Shown here piece after piece: positions 52,599-61,300 of a stretch of 64,000 nucleotides of DNA. This DNA is from Thermohahella caldifontis (GTDB lineage Bacteria > Pseudomonadota > Gammaproteobacteria > Pseudomonadales > Oleiphilaceae), in NCBI RefSeq assembly GCF_041153465.1, contig NZ_CP154858.1:2356001-2420000 (forward strand), written 5' to 3'. Position 1 is the first letter of the stretch. Every line of letters starts with the position of its first letter. The position numbers and the translations under genes are program-made. The notes below the pieces were generated by a model. The model was not told where the DNA came from. It saw nothing but the letters and a program-made list of their open reading frames with translations, and made no database searches.

Positions 52599-53378
52599 TC
52601 AAACCGGTGCCTCCACCAAACGGTGAAACCACCGGTTGAGTCCGGAGCGCTCAATGCACTCGCGGCGATGACTTTCCGCCTCATCCATCAGCCCGCTGAT
52701 CACTCCCTGTATGTGCCGGTTGGTGGCTTGCAGGGCGGCTTCATCCGCCAACGCCTCCGGTTGCAGCCGGATGGGTTCCCCCACGGCAAACACCACCTTC
52801 GCGGGGCGAAAGATGGGCAGCCGGGGGATGAGCAGGAAGTCCCAATCCGGGTTCACCGGGTGCATGAGCTTCTTCTCCAGTACCGGCTGGTGAGCCACGA
52901 TCCAGGGAATGGCCTGGTCCACCCCATGAAATCCGATCGGCACAATGGGCACCGGATGCTCACGCAGCATGCGCAGGTAGCCGGTATGAAAACGGTTCAT
53001 GCGGTTGCGGACATCGGTGGCATCAATCCCTTCCGGCATGATCAGCACCGAATGACCGTCCCGGAGCAGCCGGACACCATTGGCAATGGTCGCGGTTTCG
53101 CAGCCCAGATGCCGGAACCAGGGACTGGCGGGGCCTTCGGAAAAGCCTTTCCATACCAGGGTGCGAAAGTCCGCCTCCGGATGATCCGCCAGAATCACGC
53201 TGCCGATCATGTAACATTCCAGCGCAAAGAACGCCGTATGATTCATGACCAGCATGACCGGTTCTTCGCGCAGGATGCCGAGCCGCTCGCGACCCAGCAC
53301 ATCCAGCTGAAAGTAATGTCTGAAAAAAGTCTCCAGCGCATTTGTCACGCGCCATTTGACGAGGGTATCCCGCAGCAT
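52599..53378 (-). CDS. PlsC-like acyltransferase with altered HX4D motif
   Basis: A 259-residue protein of the lysophospholipid acyltransferase fold. MNHTAFFALECYM lies where the family has NHxSxxD, and the catalytic-dyad Asp is replaced by Ala (H-T-A-F-F-A). Later blocks are closer to the rule: FRTLVWKGFSEGP, LIMPEGIDAT (the EGT/PEG substrate loop) and VPIGFHG. It may be a divergent branch with a different dyad or an inactive homologue. The expected reaction is acyl transfer to a lysophospholipid or an alcohol at the inner membrane. Confidence 0.75.
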   Translation of the reverse strand: MLRDTLVKWRVTNALETFFRHYFQLDVLGRERLGILREEPVMLVMNHTAFFALECYMIGSVILADHPEADFRTLVWKGFSEGPASPWFRHLGCETATIANGVRLLRDGHSVLIMPEGIDATDVRNRMNRFHTGYLRMLREHPVPIVPIGFHGVDQAIPWIVAHQPVLEKKLMHPVNPDWDFLLIPRLPIFRPAKVVFAVGEPIRLQPEALADEAALQATNRHIQGVISGLMDEAESHRRECIERSGLNRWFHRLVEAPV

Positions 53379-53504
53379 TCCGTTGTCCTTATGTCGTGTC
53401 TCTGAAGTTGCGGGCGCGAGTGTAGTGTCCGCGGTACAGGCTGTCCGTGCCTGCTTGGCAAAACCGGGAACTTCACCCGAATGGGGGAAACCTGCCGAGG
53501 CCCT

Positions 53505-54713
53505 TCAGCGCCGGGCCCTGATGAGCAGGTTGCGCGGGGAGACGTCAGGCGGACAGAATGTTCCCAGGGTGACCTCGTAACCGGCCCCTTCAAGCGCCAG
53601 CGCCAGGTCCAGCACCAGCCAGAGCTCCAGCGGCCGGCGCACCACCGCCTGCACCAATGCCATGCGCTGATACCAGGCATACCGCCTGCGACCGGCCTCC
53701 AGCCAATGCGCTTCATCCTGCACCTCGGGCATGGGGAGGCTGTGGTGCCGGGCACCCCAGCGGCAGAAGCGCTCAAAGCCCTCACCGAGGACACTCAGGG
53801 GGCGCGGTGGCAGCGCCGTGTAATGGCTGACCCCCAGATGCGCCCGCACCCAGGCATCGAAGGCCAGCCGCCAGACATTCAGCGCATGCTGCTGACGGCG
53901 TACCCGGGGCGGAGCGGTTTGCGTCTGGCGCACCGCATGGCGGAGCTGATCACGCCTGAACCCCGGGTTCAGAGCCTCGCCGGCGCGGGACAGGGGCTGA
54001 TAGCGGTCCGGCCCGTGCAGGTGATAGCAGCAGGGTGCCAGAATCAGCTCGGGCACCCCGGCGCCGATGGCGCGTCTGACCAGCGCGCGATGCAGTTCAC
54101 CGCAGGCATGCAGGGCCAGCGCCGTCCGGGCATGGCCAAGCGCATCGGCAACGCGGTGTTCGTCTGCCAGCACATCACATTGCCGCATGCTGACCGCCAC
54201 ACCCTGCGCATCCGCCAGCGCCTGCCCGGTGACAACCAGATCCGGCTGCAGTTCCAGCCCGATACCCGGTCTTTGCGTGACCCGGCTGACCACACGAACG
54301 AGATGACCTTTGCCGGCACACCATTCCAGCACCGTACCCGAACGCGGTGGCAGGGTATGCAGAAATGCCTGGATCTGAGCCTGTTTACGACCCGGCACCC
54401 CCGCCCAGGCCCGCGGATCCGTCTCCGCCTGCGTGGGTGAATGCACGTCCGCCAGCACAGCTACCCGGACCATTTCCGCCAGCTTGGCGGCCTCGTGCAG
54501 CCCCGCCTCAGCGAGCCAGTGAAGCAGGGCGTCATCATCGCCCATGAGATGTTCGACTTCCGCATCGCTCAGCGCCTGAACACGGCCATACAGACCCGGC
54601 GCACGCGACGCCCAGGGGCAATCCACCGCTCCGAACGGTGACCAGTCCCAGAACGGCGCCGTGTCCCGGATCAGCAGGTCAAGCGCCTCAAAACGAGCGG
54701 AAAGGTCGTGCAT
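53505..54713 (-). CDS. Methyltransferase of the Methyltransf_32 (RRNAD1/METTL25-like) group
   Basis: The ATG at 54713 gives 402 residues. The class I SAM site is VLEWCAGKGHLVRVV (motif I, about 132-146). ALHACGELHRALVRRAI followed by LILAPCCYH is characteristic of the Methyltransf_32 family. The N-terminal 120 residues and a C-terminal helical domain (about 290-400) are family-specific. The substrate is unknown; relatives in eukaryotes act on tRNA, rRNA or proteins. There is no strong ribosome binding site. Single gene. Confidence 0.8.
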   Translation of the reverse strand: MHDLSARFEALDLLIRDTAPFWDWSPFGAVDCPWASRAPGLYGRVQALSDAEVEHLMGDDDALLHWLAEAGLHEAAKLAEMVRVAVLADVHSPTQAETDPRAWAGVPGRKQAQIQAFLHTLPPRSGTVLEWCAGKGHLVRVVSRVTQRPGIGLELQPDLVVTGQALADAQGVAVSMRQCDVLADEHRVADALGHARTALALHACGELHRALVRRAIGAGVPELILAPCCYHLHGPDRYQPLSRAGEALNPGFRRDQLRHAVRQTQTAPPRVRRQQHALNVWRLAFDAWVRAHLGVSHYTALPPRPLSVLGEGFERFCRWGARHHSLPMPEVQDEAHWLEAGRRRYAWYQRMALVQAVVRRPLELWLVLDLALALEGAGYEVTLGTFCPPDVSPRNLLIRARR

Positions 54714-54813
54714 CACACCCACCCAGATTCATGGATACCGGCCGGGTACCCCGCCGGCTCATCGCGGGGGATTGTGCGCACTTTGGGTCAGGTTCGCAAT
54801 GGGGGAAGAACGG

Positions 54814-54836
54814 AGCCCGGCGTTTGCCGCCGGGCT
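54814..54836 (-). terminator. Hairpin after the FTR1 remnant
   Basis: On the minus strand AGCCCGGCG, loop GCAAA, CGCCGGGCT: a 9-bp perfect stem 14 bases past the stop at 54850. No T-run follows, so termination strength is uncertain. Confidence 0.5.
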
Positions 54837-54849
54837 GAACGGGGAAAGC

Positions 54850-55182
54850 TCAGGCGGCCTGTACAGCGCCTTCGGCCTGATGCTGACCAGCCCACTTCAT
54901 GCCGAAGAGAATGATGACCAGCGTGGCCAGATAAGCCCCCACTTGTGGCAGGTTTGGCCGGGCCTGATAGCCCACCAGGATGTGCAGAAGCTGGCCGACA
55001 ACAGACTTTTCGGAAAGTATATTGCTCGTATCCCAGAGGGGCGGCATCCAGGGAAGGATCCCCGCCTGGGTCAGATAACCCACCGCCGTCGCTGCCAGCG
55101 CAGCTTTTTTGATGCAACGTCCTGAATGAGGCATATAAACAATAATCGTTATCACAATCAGTTTTATGATGCTGTCAAACAC
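54850..55182 (-). pseudogene. Remnant of an FTR1-family iron permease (C-terminal part)
   Basis: A 110-codon frame. Residues about 47-98, PPLWDTSNILSEKSVVGQLLHILVGYQARPNLPQVGAYL and the last helix, match the C-terminus of FTR1/EfeU-type permeases (the LWDTS, LLH.L.GY.A.P block). Those proteins have about 270-280 residues with two REGLE iron sites, all absent here. The first 45 residues look like a hydrophobic stretch that has acquired a start. I conclude it is a fragment of a deleted gene; a small expressed membrane protein cannot be excluded. Confidence 0.6.
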
Positions 55183-55233
55183 CTTTTCAGGATATGGAGA
55201 TGCCCTGGCTCCCCCATGCCAGCGGGGAGCCTC

Positions 55234-55845
55234 TCAGTCAGATCCTGGCTGACCCGCACGAGCCAGGATTTCCGCTTCAAGGGACCAGTCCATGAACGGC
55301 AGCAGGCGGACGATGTTCCGCGCATCGTCGACCCCGCGGTGCTGCCTGCCTTCAAATGACAGCCCATGAAAATGCAGCGCATTCTTCAGGGTGTTCTTCT
55401 TTTTCCGACCCGTGGAGTGCTTCCACAGATACCGGAGGTTCAGATGAGGAAACCTGCAGAAACGAGGTGTCATGCCACTGTCCCGGTTCTGTCTCATGAT
55501 GTGCCGGTAGTCATAGTTACCCCAACTGCACCAGATGAACCCGTCCGGCAGCTCTCCCAGCCAGGCGTCCAGCGCCTCGATCGCCTCGGGGTAAAGGGGG
55601 GCCGCATCCACCATGTCCTGGGTGATGCCGGTCAGCGAGATACAGCACTCACTGAGTCGGGGAAAGCGAACCGGACGCACCATGAAGCTGGCGCTTTCAA
55701 TCAATTTGCCCGCCCGGGTGGCCAATGCGCAACCGATCTCGATGATCTCCATGTTGTCCACACTCTGCGGTTCCCCCTCCGGCGTGATCTGGTTCTTCCA
55801 GCAGGTCGCCTCAAGGTCAATGACGAGCACGGGACTGTCTGTCAT
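55234..55845 (-). CDS. DEDDh-type 3'-5' exonuclease (KapD/ERI-like)
   Basis: The start at 55845 follows AGGAGGG and gives 203 residues. The exonuclease motifs are Exo I LVIDLEATCW (Asp, Glu), Exo II CSWGNYDYRHI (Asp) and Exo III HRGVDDARNIVRLL (His, Asp), so all DEDDh residues are present. The ATCW and GNYDY forms are those of the ERI/KapD branch, which degrades RNA or structured single strands. A metallophosphoesterase gene is 29 bases upstream on the same strand, so the two are likely one operon. Confidence 0.88.
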   Translation of the reverse strand: MTDSPVLVIDLEATCWKNQITPEGEPQSVDNMEIIEIGCALATRAGKLIESASFMVRPVRFPRLSECCISLTGITQDMVDAAPLYPEAIEALDAWLGELPDGFIWCSWGNYDYRHIMRQNRDSGMTPRFCRFPHLNLRYLWKHSTGRKKKNTLKNALHFHGLSFEGRQHRGVDDARNIVRLLPFMDWSLEAEILARAGQPGSD

Positions 55846-55874
55846 GCCAACCCACCCTCCTGACGTTTCCGTTT

Positions 55875-56681
55875 TCAATGGCCATCCCCCACACATCCAT
55901 CTGCAGACTGCCCCGGCCTGGGTGCCGGTTCCAGCCGGATCAATCCCGCTGCGGCGGCGTCTTCCCTTCGTTCCTCCGGATAGCCTACCGGGTTACAAAA
56001 GATACGCGTTGAGCCCAGGCGATAATCGAATCGGTCATGGGTGTGGCCATGTACCCACAGTTGCGGTGCTTCCTGCGCGATGAGCCCGGCAAGGTCCGAA
56101 GCAAAGGCCCCGTTGAGCGGGTGTCCTCTGAAGCGCTCGGGGACGGATTGGGGCGTGGGACAATGATGGGTGATCACAATGGCCGGAACCTGCTCGCTGC
56201 GGGCCCGGGCCAGTTCCTCCTGAAGCCATTGCCGGCTCCGGTGATGCAAGGCCTGAACATCCTCCGGTTCAAGCATGCGCACACCACCAAAGTCGATCAT
56301 ATTGTAGTCGTTCATCATCACCCGCGCGGTATCCATCCCGGACTCCGGGTCTCCCAGAATGGCAAAGTCTGTCCAGAGCGTACACCCCAGAAAACGGTAT
56401 CCGAGCAGATCAATGCTCTCGCAATCCAGAAATGTGACGTGATCATGAGGCGCCGCGGCCCGCCGCAACCCATCGTAAAGGTCAGGCAGCGAAGCCCCGT
56501 AGAATTCATGATTGCCGGCTACGTACAGGACCCGTGAAGAGGGCGGAAAAGTCCTTGCCGCCCACTCTATACCTTGCACCCCCTCATGGATATCACCGGC
56601 GAGGATGATGACATCCGCCAACGCATCGCACTGCCAGGGTTCAAATTCCAGATGGATATCAGAAAGCGCCAGAACCTGCAT
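55875..56681 (-). CDS. Calcineurin-like metallophosphoesterase
   Basis: The start at 56681 has GAAGGAA upstream and gives 268 residues. Metal-site motifs are in order: LSDIHLEF (Asp, His), AGDIHEG (Asp), VAGNHEFYG (Asn, His), ITHHCPT (His) and HGHTHDRF (His, His). It is a soluble phosphatase or cyclic-nucleotide/dinucleotide phosphoesterase. It lies upstream of the exonuclease gene and is divergent from the HAD gene (56756), which gives a compact group of three putative phosphoester-cleaving enzymes. Confidence 0.9.
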   Translation of the reverse strand: MQVLALSDIHLEFEPWQCDALADVIILAGDIHEGVQGIEWAARTFPPSSRVLYVAGNHEFYGASLPDLYDGLRRAAAPHDHVTFLDCESIDLLGYRFLGCTLWTDFAILGDPESGMDTARVMMNDYNMIDFGGVRMLEPEDVQALHHRSRQWLQEELARARSEQVPAIVITHHCPTPQSVPERFRGHPLNGAFASDLAGLIAQEAPQLWVHGHTHDRFDYRLGSTRIFCNPVGYPEERREDAAAAGLIRLEPAPRPGQSADGCVGDGH

Positions 56682-56755
56682 GAAATTCCTTCTCACCGAG
56701 CCCGAAAAACCGGCTACTCTTGCTCAAGAGTCGCCAAAGCAAGGGGGAAGTATAG

Positions 56756-57208
56756 ATGAATTCACTGTTTCTTTTTCTGGATCTGGACGGTGTCATCCAG
56801 TTCAAGGCACCGGGAAAGCCCCCCGAACCGGGTGCCATTCAGTTGCGCAACCTGCGCATCCTGACCGGGGCTTATGATCTGCCTGTTGTCATCACCTCGA
56901 CCTGGCGCATCGTGCACCCGCTCTCCTGGTTCAGGACACACATCAATCCGAACGTGGTCGGCATGACGCCGGAACTGGAAGATACCGGGCCGGGAACGCG
57001 CCAGCGGGAAGTGGAAGCCTGGCTGAGGCGCCACGCACCGGGTGCGGAATGGATCGCACTGGATGATCAGGAGGCGCTTTACCAACCCAACTGTTCCAAC
57101 CTCATCTTGTGCCACCCTGACAAGGGCCTGGACTCGGCCACGCTTGCGCGGGTCATTGAATATGTGGAGGAGCGGCTCAACCGTCTGACGCAGTCAGGCT
57201 GCGGGTAA
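56756..57208 (+). CDS. HAD-fold protein of the HAD_SAK_2 (RNA repair-like) type
   Basis: A 150-residue protein with the HAD pattern: FLDLDGVIQ (nucleophile Asp), VITSTWR (Thr) and EWIALDDQEA (acidic). The compact form without a cap and with STWR is that of the HAD domain linked to Swiss-Army-Knife RNA repair proteins. Members are predicted phosphatases or polynucleotide 3'-phosphatases. GGGGGAAG serves as ribosome binding site. The 3' end overlaps the RES toxin gene by 15 bases, on the opposite strand. Confidence 0.75.
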   Translation: MNSLFLFLDLDGVIQFKAPGKPPEPGAIQLRNLRILTGAYDLPVVITSTWRIVHPLSWFRTHINPNVVGMTPELEDTGPGTRQREVEAWLRRHAPGAEWIALDDQEALYQPNCSNLILCHPDKGLDSATLARVIEYVEERLNRLTQSGCG

Positions 57209-57943
57209 AGGCAGGCGGCCATCAATCAGGAAAGCATCTATCTGAAACGCATGCACCTCGCGCCCGACACTGAACTCCACACGTTCTGCACGGGTCTGGC
57301 ACAGGCAGGCCTGCTGGTTCAGCGGCCGGTCAGACGCCAGCGCATCCGGTGTGAACAGTGCCACATTGACACCTCCTGCCGGGTCCCGGGCCGAGGGGTA
57401 CTCAAAGGCTTCCACCTCATCCGAACGCATGGCCTGCCCCAGTTGCTGTGTCAGGCGGTAACTGACCGGATTGCGGATCTGTTCCCGGAAGGGTGTGAAC
57501 GGCCCGCCCTGCAGCCGGACTCCGCGGCAGCACTGATAGCGAAAGGAGAACAACGTGTGCTGGGTCTGCAATACCGGACGGGCCGGACCGGCCGCATTGT
57601 CGTACCAGAACCAGAACCGGTAGAACGCCCCCTCGCAGAGGGTAACCGGGACAGCAGTACCGCCGTAAAACAGGCTCGGCTCCCAGCGTGTACCGAAGCG
57701 ACTGCCATGACTCAAGGGCGGGTAGCGAAAGGGCGTCGCGAGCAGATAATGCAGCCGCTCCGTACCGGCACGCATTGGCGGCTTGGACTGCTCCAGCATT
57801 TCCTCCAGCAGCGCCTGATCGGCAAGGCTCGACACAATCTGCGTCGTTGCCACCACTTCCTGGCTTTCCACCAGCCTGTAGCCGGTTCCGCCCAAGGGGC
57901 AGATGGCCTCCTGGCCCCCTGCTGTGGTCCAGATATCCGTCAC
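57194..57943 (-). CDS. RES-domain toxin (NAD+-degrading), type II toxin-antitoxin
   Basis: A 249-residue RES protein. A GTG start overlaps the antitoxin stop (GTGA). The conserved RES features are GYRLVES, HGSRFGTRW (Arg), LFYGGTAVPVTLCEGAFYRF (Tyr, then Glu, then Tyr) and FTPFREQI later. RES toxins degrade NAD+ (the MbcT type by phosphorolysis) and are neutralised by a partner with a Xre/DUF2384 domain, here encoded upstream. It is longer than the minimal RES toxins (about 155-190), as in one known subgroup. Confidence 0.87.
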   Translation of the reverse strand: MTDIWTTAGGQEAICPLGGTGYRLVESQEVVATTQIVSSLADQALLEEMLEQSKPPMRAGTERLHYLLATPFRYPPLSHGSRFGTRWEPSLFYGGTAVPVTLCEGAFYRFWFWYDNAAGPARPVLQTQHTLFSFRYQCCRGVRLQGGPFTPFREQIRNPVSYRLTQQLGQAMRSDEVEAFEYPSARDPAGGVNVALFTPDALASDRPLNQQACLCQTRAERVEFSVGREVHAFQIDAFLIDGRLPLPAA

Positions 57944-58302
57944 ACCTTGCCCCGGATGGCGTCAATGTACTCCGCCACGTGCACCAGACCGGTCACATCA
58001 CGGATCAGCTCTGCCGGTACGCCCTGAAGGGTTCGGATGGGCGAATGCATCCAGTGCTTCATCTCGTTCTCGTCGCCCCCCACCAGCGCATAGAGTCCCC
58101 GGTAGATGCGGATGAGCAACAAGGCAAGCTGGCCACTTGTCGATTCCGGATCCACACCATTGCGAGCGATGGTGGTGCGGTTGCGGCCGATCACACGGCC
58201 CACTTCCTCCGCAGACAGCCCCAGCCTTGCCCCGGCGTTGATGACGGCTTCACCGAGGACTCTGGACTTGTCTGGCTGAGCGAGAGCTGAAGTGGCGCGC
58301 AT
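57940..58302 (-). CDS. Xre/MbcA/ParS-type antitoxin (DUF2384)
   Basis: The ATG at 58302 is chosen because AGGAG lies eight bases upstream; ATGs at 58320 and 58338 have none and overlap the palindrome. The 120-residue product has an N-terminal Xre-like HTH (about 15-65, with LGLSAEEVGRVIGRNRTTIARN) and the C-terminal DUF2384 toxin-binding part (LALLLIRIYRGLYALVGGDENEMKHWMHSP, with the MHSP turn in place of the usual W...P). It neutralises RES and probably represses the operon. Confidence 0.87.
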   Translation of the reverse strand: MRATSALAQPDKSRVLGEAVINAGARLGLSAEEVGRVIGRNRTTIARNGVDPESTSGQLALLLIRIYRGLYALVGGDENEMKHWMHSPIRTLQGVPAELIRDVTGLVHVAEYIDAIRGKV

Positions 58303-58313
58303 GGCGGGTCTCC

Positions 58314-58327
58314 TGTGCATATGCACA
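58314..58327. promoter_or_regulatory. Candidate operator of the RES/Xre operon
   Basis: TGTGCATATGCACA, a perfect 14-bp palindrome whose edge is next to the antitoxin ribosome binding site. Type II antitoxins autorepress through such sites. Binding is inferred. Confidence 0.6.
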
Positions 58328-58377
58328 TTATCAGCCAAAGAATCTTCAAATGCAAAGCAGGCTGTTTAATCTGCGGG

Positions 58378-58388
58378 CAGCGTAGCCT
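58378..58388. repeat. Imperfect flanking repeat of the helicase gene
   Basis: CAGCGTAGCCT, 10 of 11 identical to CAGGGTAGCCT at 61572-61582 on the other side of the helicase gene and again at 63003-63013 (the IS target duplication). It may mark the edge of an inserted segment. A chance match is possible. Confidence 0.3.
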
Positions 58389-58394
58389 CCTAAA

Positions 58395-61300
58395 CTACAG
58401 TCCTCGAACCACGCTAAAGCGCCTGAATAGGGACGCAGCTAGCGGATGAACCAGCTCAAATGTGATACTCATGGGCGCTTCACCTTCGATCTTAACGATA
58501 GATCCCGGCCCACAGGCCACGTAAGCCATCTCCTTGTTTTCGCGGATGAATAACTGAAAGGTCCAGCCATTATCAGGCGCACCTAGATACCGTTTGCCTG
58601 CCGCAGTCCCAGGACGTGCGCTGTTTTGGCTCTGCCAGTGAAAATGATTGGGGGAAATAGCGTAATCTTGGTACGCAATACTCTCATGAAAGCCCGCTGA
58701 TTTGTCTAGCGTGACAAAGATATACTCAATCTGCTGATCTGAATCACGATAGACCCCTTCTCGGAAAGCTGGCCGCGCATCGACAGTATGCTTGCCAATC
58801 GCGGTAAGTATTTCACGGAGATGGTATCGTGCATGCAAGCAAAGTGGGCGATCCACCAAACCTGATATAGGGAGGTAGCGGTGCGTGGTGCGACTCAATA
58901 ACATCTCAGCAATATCTTCCAACTCATCGCACAGGTCCGGATATTTCGCCAGCCTCTGGACAAATTGGAGATAGGGGCCCACATCGTTGTAATCATGGAA
59001 AAGTTGATACATCAACATTTGCGCTCGAAGTTTGTCAAGCGCATCAACGGGTTGAAAGTGGGCACGCTCCTGCGCCAATTTAAGCATGACATCCAGCACA
59101 CGGGGATCATCATGATGGGTGAGCGTAGCCATGCTATCCGCCATGGCACCCTCTTCAGCCGCAAGCGTTCGGTTGATGAGCCGCGCAGCCATCTTTAACT
59201 GGGTCCAGCCCCGAGGCTTGGTCGCGCGATAGATATCCTCAAGCTCCACACCCTGATCCCGAATAAATTCGGCCAATTTGGGCTTGCGCGTTGATCGATG
59301 GGAGGCATAACGCGCAAGTTCCTGAGCCAGATCCCGCCACCTTGAACTTAAAGACTGCTTTAAGTGTGCGAGCACTTGCTGACGTGTCTGCTTTTGCAAA
59401 TGGATATGGCAGCCAGGCGGCAACGTATCAAAACCTTTTTCAACCGCTTGGCGCAATTGCCGCCTCGACAAACCGGTTAACGCCGTCAGCATCAAATCGT
59501 AACGATATTCCGCTGAATGCTGCCCCACAAAGTCCAGCACTAAGCAGCTCTCCTTGCCTTTTGCTAACCGAAGCCCGCGACCAATCTGCTGCTGAAAAAT
59601 AACCGTGCTTGCTGTTGGCCACAGTAGGAGTAATGTGTCCACCTCCGGAAAATCGACACCTTCGTTAAACAAGTCTACGGTGGTGACGGCAGATAACTTG
59701 CCTTGTCTAAAATCATCATTGACTGCTTTCCGCTTTTCATTCGAGCACTGTCCGGTCAGGTACGCGGTCGCGATACCTGCCTCATTCAGTACATCGGCCA
59801 TAAAGCGCGAGTGGTCAACGGAAACACAAAACACCAATGTGCGACACTGTCTCGGATCGACAACCAACTCCTGCCATGCACGAATCACGTGCTCCGCGCG
59901 TGTTCGATTTTGCGCAATCGCTTCCTCGAGCGCTTTGCGCTCTCCTACCCGGCGCCAAGGCACCCCGCGTAAATCTGTCGGGTCATCGCATGCATAGTAT
60001 TCAAAAGGTGCCAAGAGCTGCATTTCCAAGGCATCCCAAAGCCTCAATTCCACAGCAGGCGAACCATCTGGGCGGGAATCAAAGAATGTATGAATGACCT
60101 GTCCATCTCCTCGCTCCGGTGTGGCCGTGAGCCCCAACAGTATCTTGGGTGAAATTGAGCCCACCAAACGCGAGAAACTTTCCGCAGCAATGTGGTGGCA
60201 TTCATCAATGACTACTTGGTACCAATAATCGCCGCCCACTTGCTCCACCAGTGCACGTGATGTCACACTTTGAATTGTGGCGAAAAGATGATGGTAGGAT
60301 TGCGGCCTATCGCTACCGCTGAGGAGTTCACCAAACTCCGCATCCCGTAAAACAGCGCGATAGGTGTGCAGCGCCTGCTTGAGAATTTCCTCTCGGTGTG
60401 CGACGAACAGCAATTTAGGTCGCCCCCCAAGTACCTCGCACAGCCTTTTATAGTCAAACGCGGCCACCATGGTTTTACCCGTCCCCGTAGCGGCGACCAC
60501 TAAATTCCGCATTCGGCCATGCTCACGTTCAATGGCAAGCTGGTCCAACATCTCTTGCTGATAGGGCTTGGGAGAGAGGTCAAAGTAAATTTTTGGGTTA
60601 TCAAGTGACAACGCACCCTGCCCTTTCTCCTTGGCCAGCGCTGCATCAAGCCGCAGGCGATGGTGTTCATTCCTCGGGTCATAAACCGAAAATTCTGGAT
60701 CAGCCCAAAGGGTTTCAAAGTGGGCTTTCGCCCGTTCAAATAGACGTGTTTGCTCGCGCTGAGATAGCTTAACTGTCCATTCCAGTCCACCGGTGAGCGC
60801 TGCACCAGATAAGTTCGCACTACCGATATAGGTCGAGCCGAATCCTGTTTGTCGGTGAAAAATCCAAGCCTTCGCATGAAGCCGTGTCCGGCGGCCATCT
60901 AGGCTCACCTTCACCTGACAACCCGGTAAGCTCGCCAACTGATCCAGAGCTTTTGCATCGGTCGCGCCTGTGTAGGTGGTCGTCAGTATACGCAAGCGAG
61001 TTCCACGCTCACCTTCACCGCCTACTGCGGTCGCTTCGTGCAAGAGATCCATCAGCTTTCTCACTCCCGAAACGGTAATGAAGCTGACCAAAATATCCAC
61101 CTGATCTGCAGACGCGAGCTCTTTTCGAATTTCACTGAGCAAGGAAGGCGTATCCTTACTGGCCGTAAAGAGCCAAGGTGCGTGCAGACCCGTTTCCGGC
61201 GCAGTGAAACGGCGACCTACAGGCTGTATCGCAGAAAGCCGTTTGGGAGGGATGAGAAACCGATCTAACGTCAGAACGTCATCTGATATCTCACCGACGC

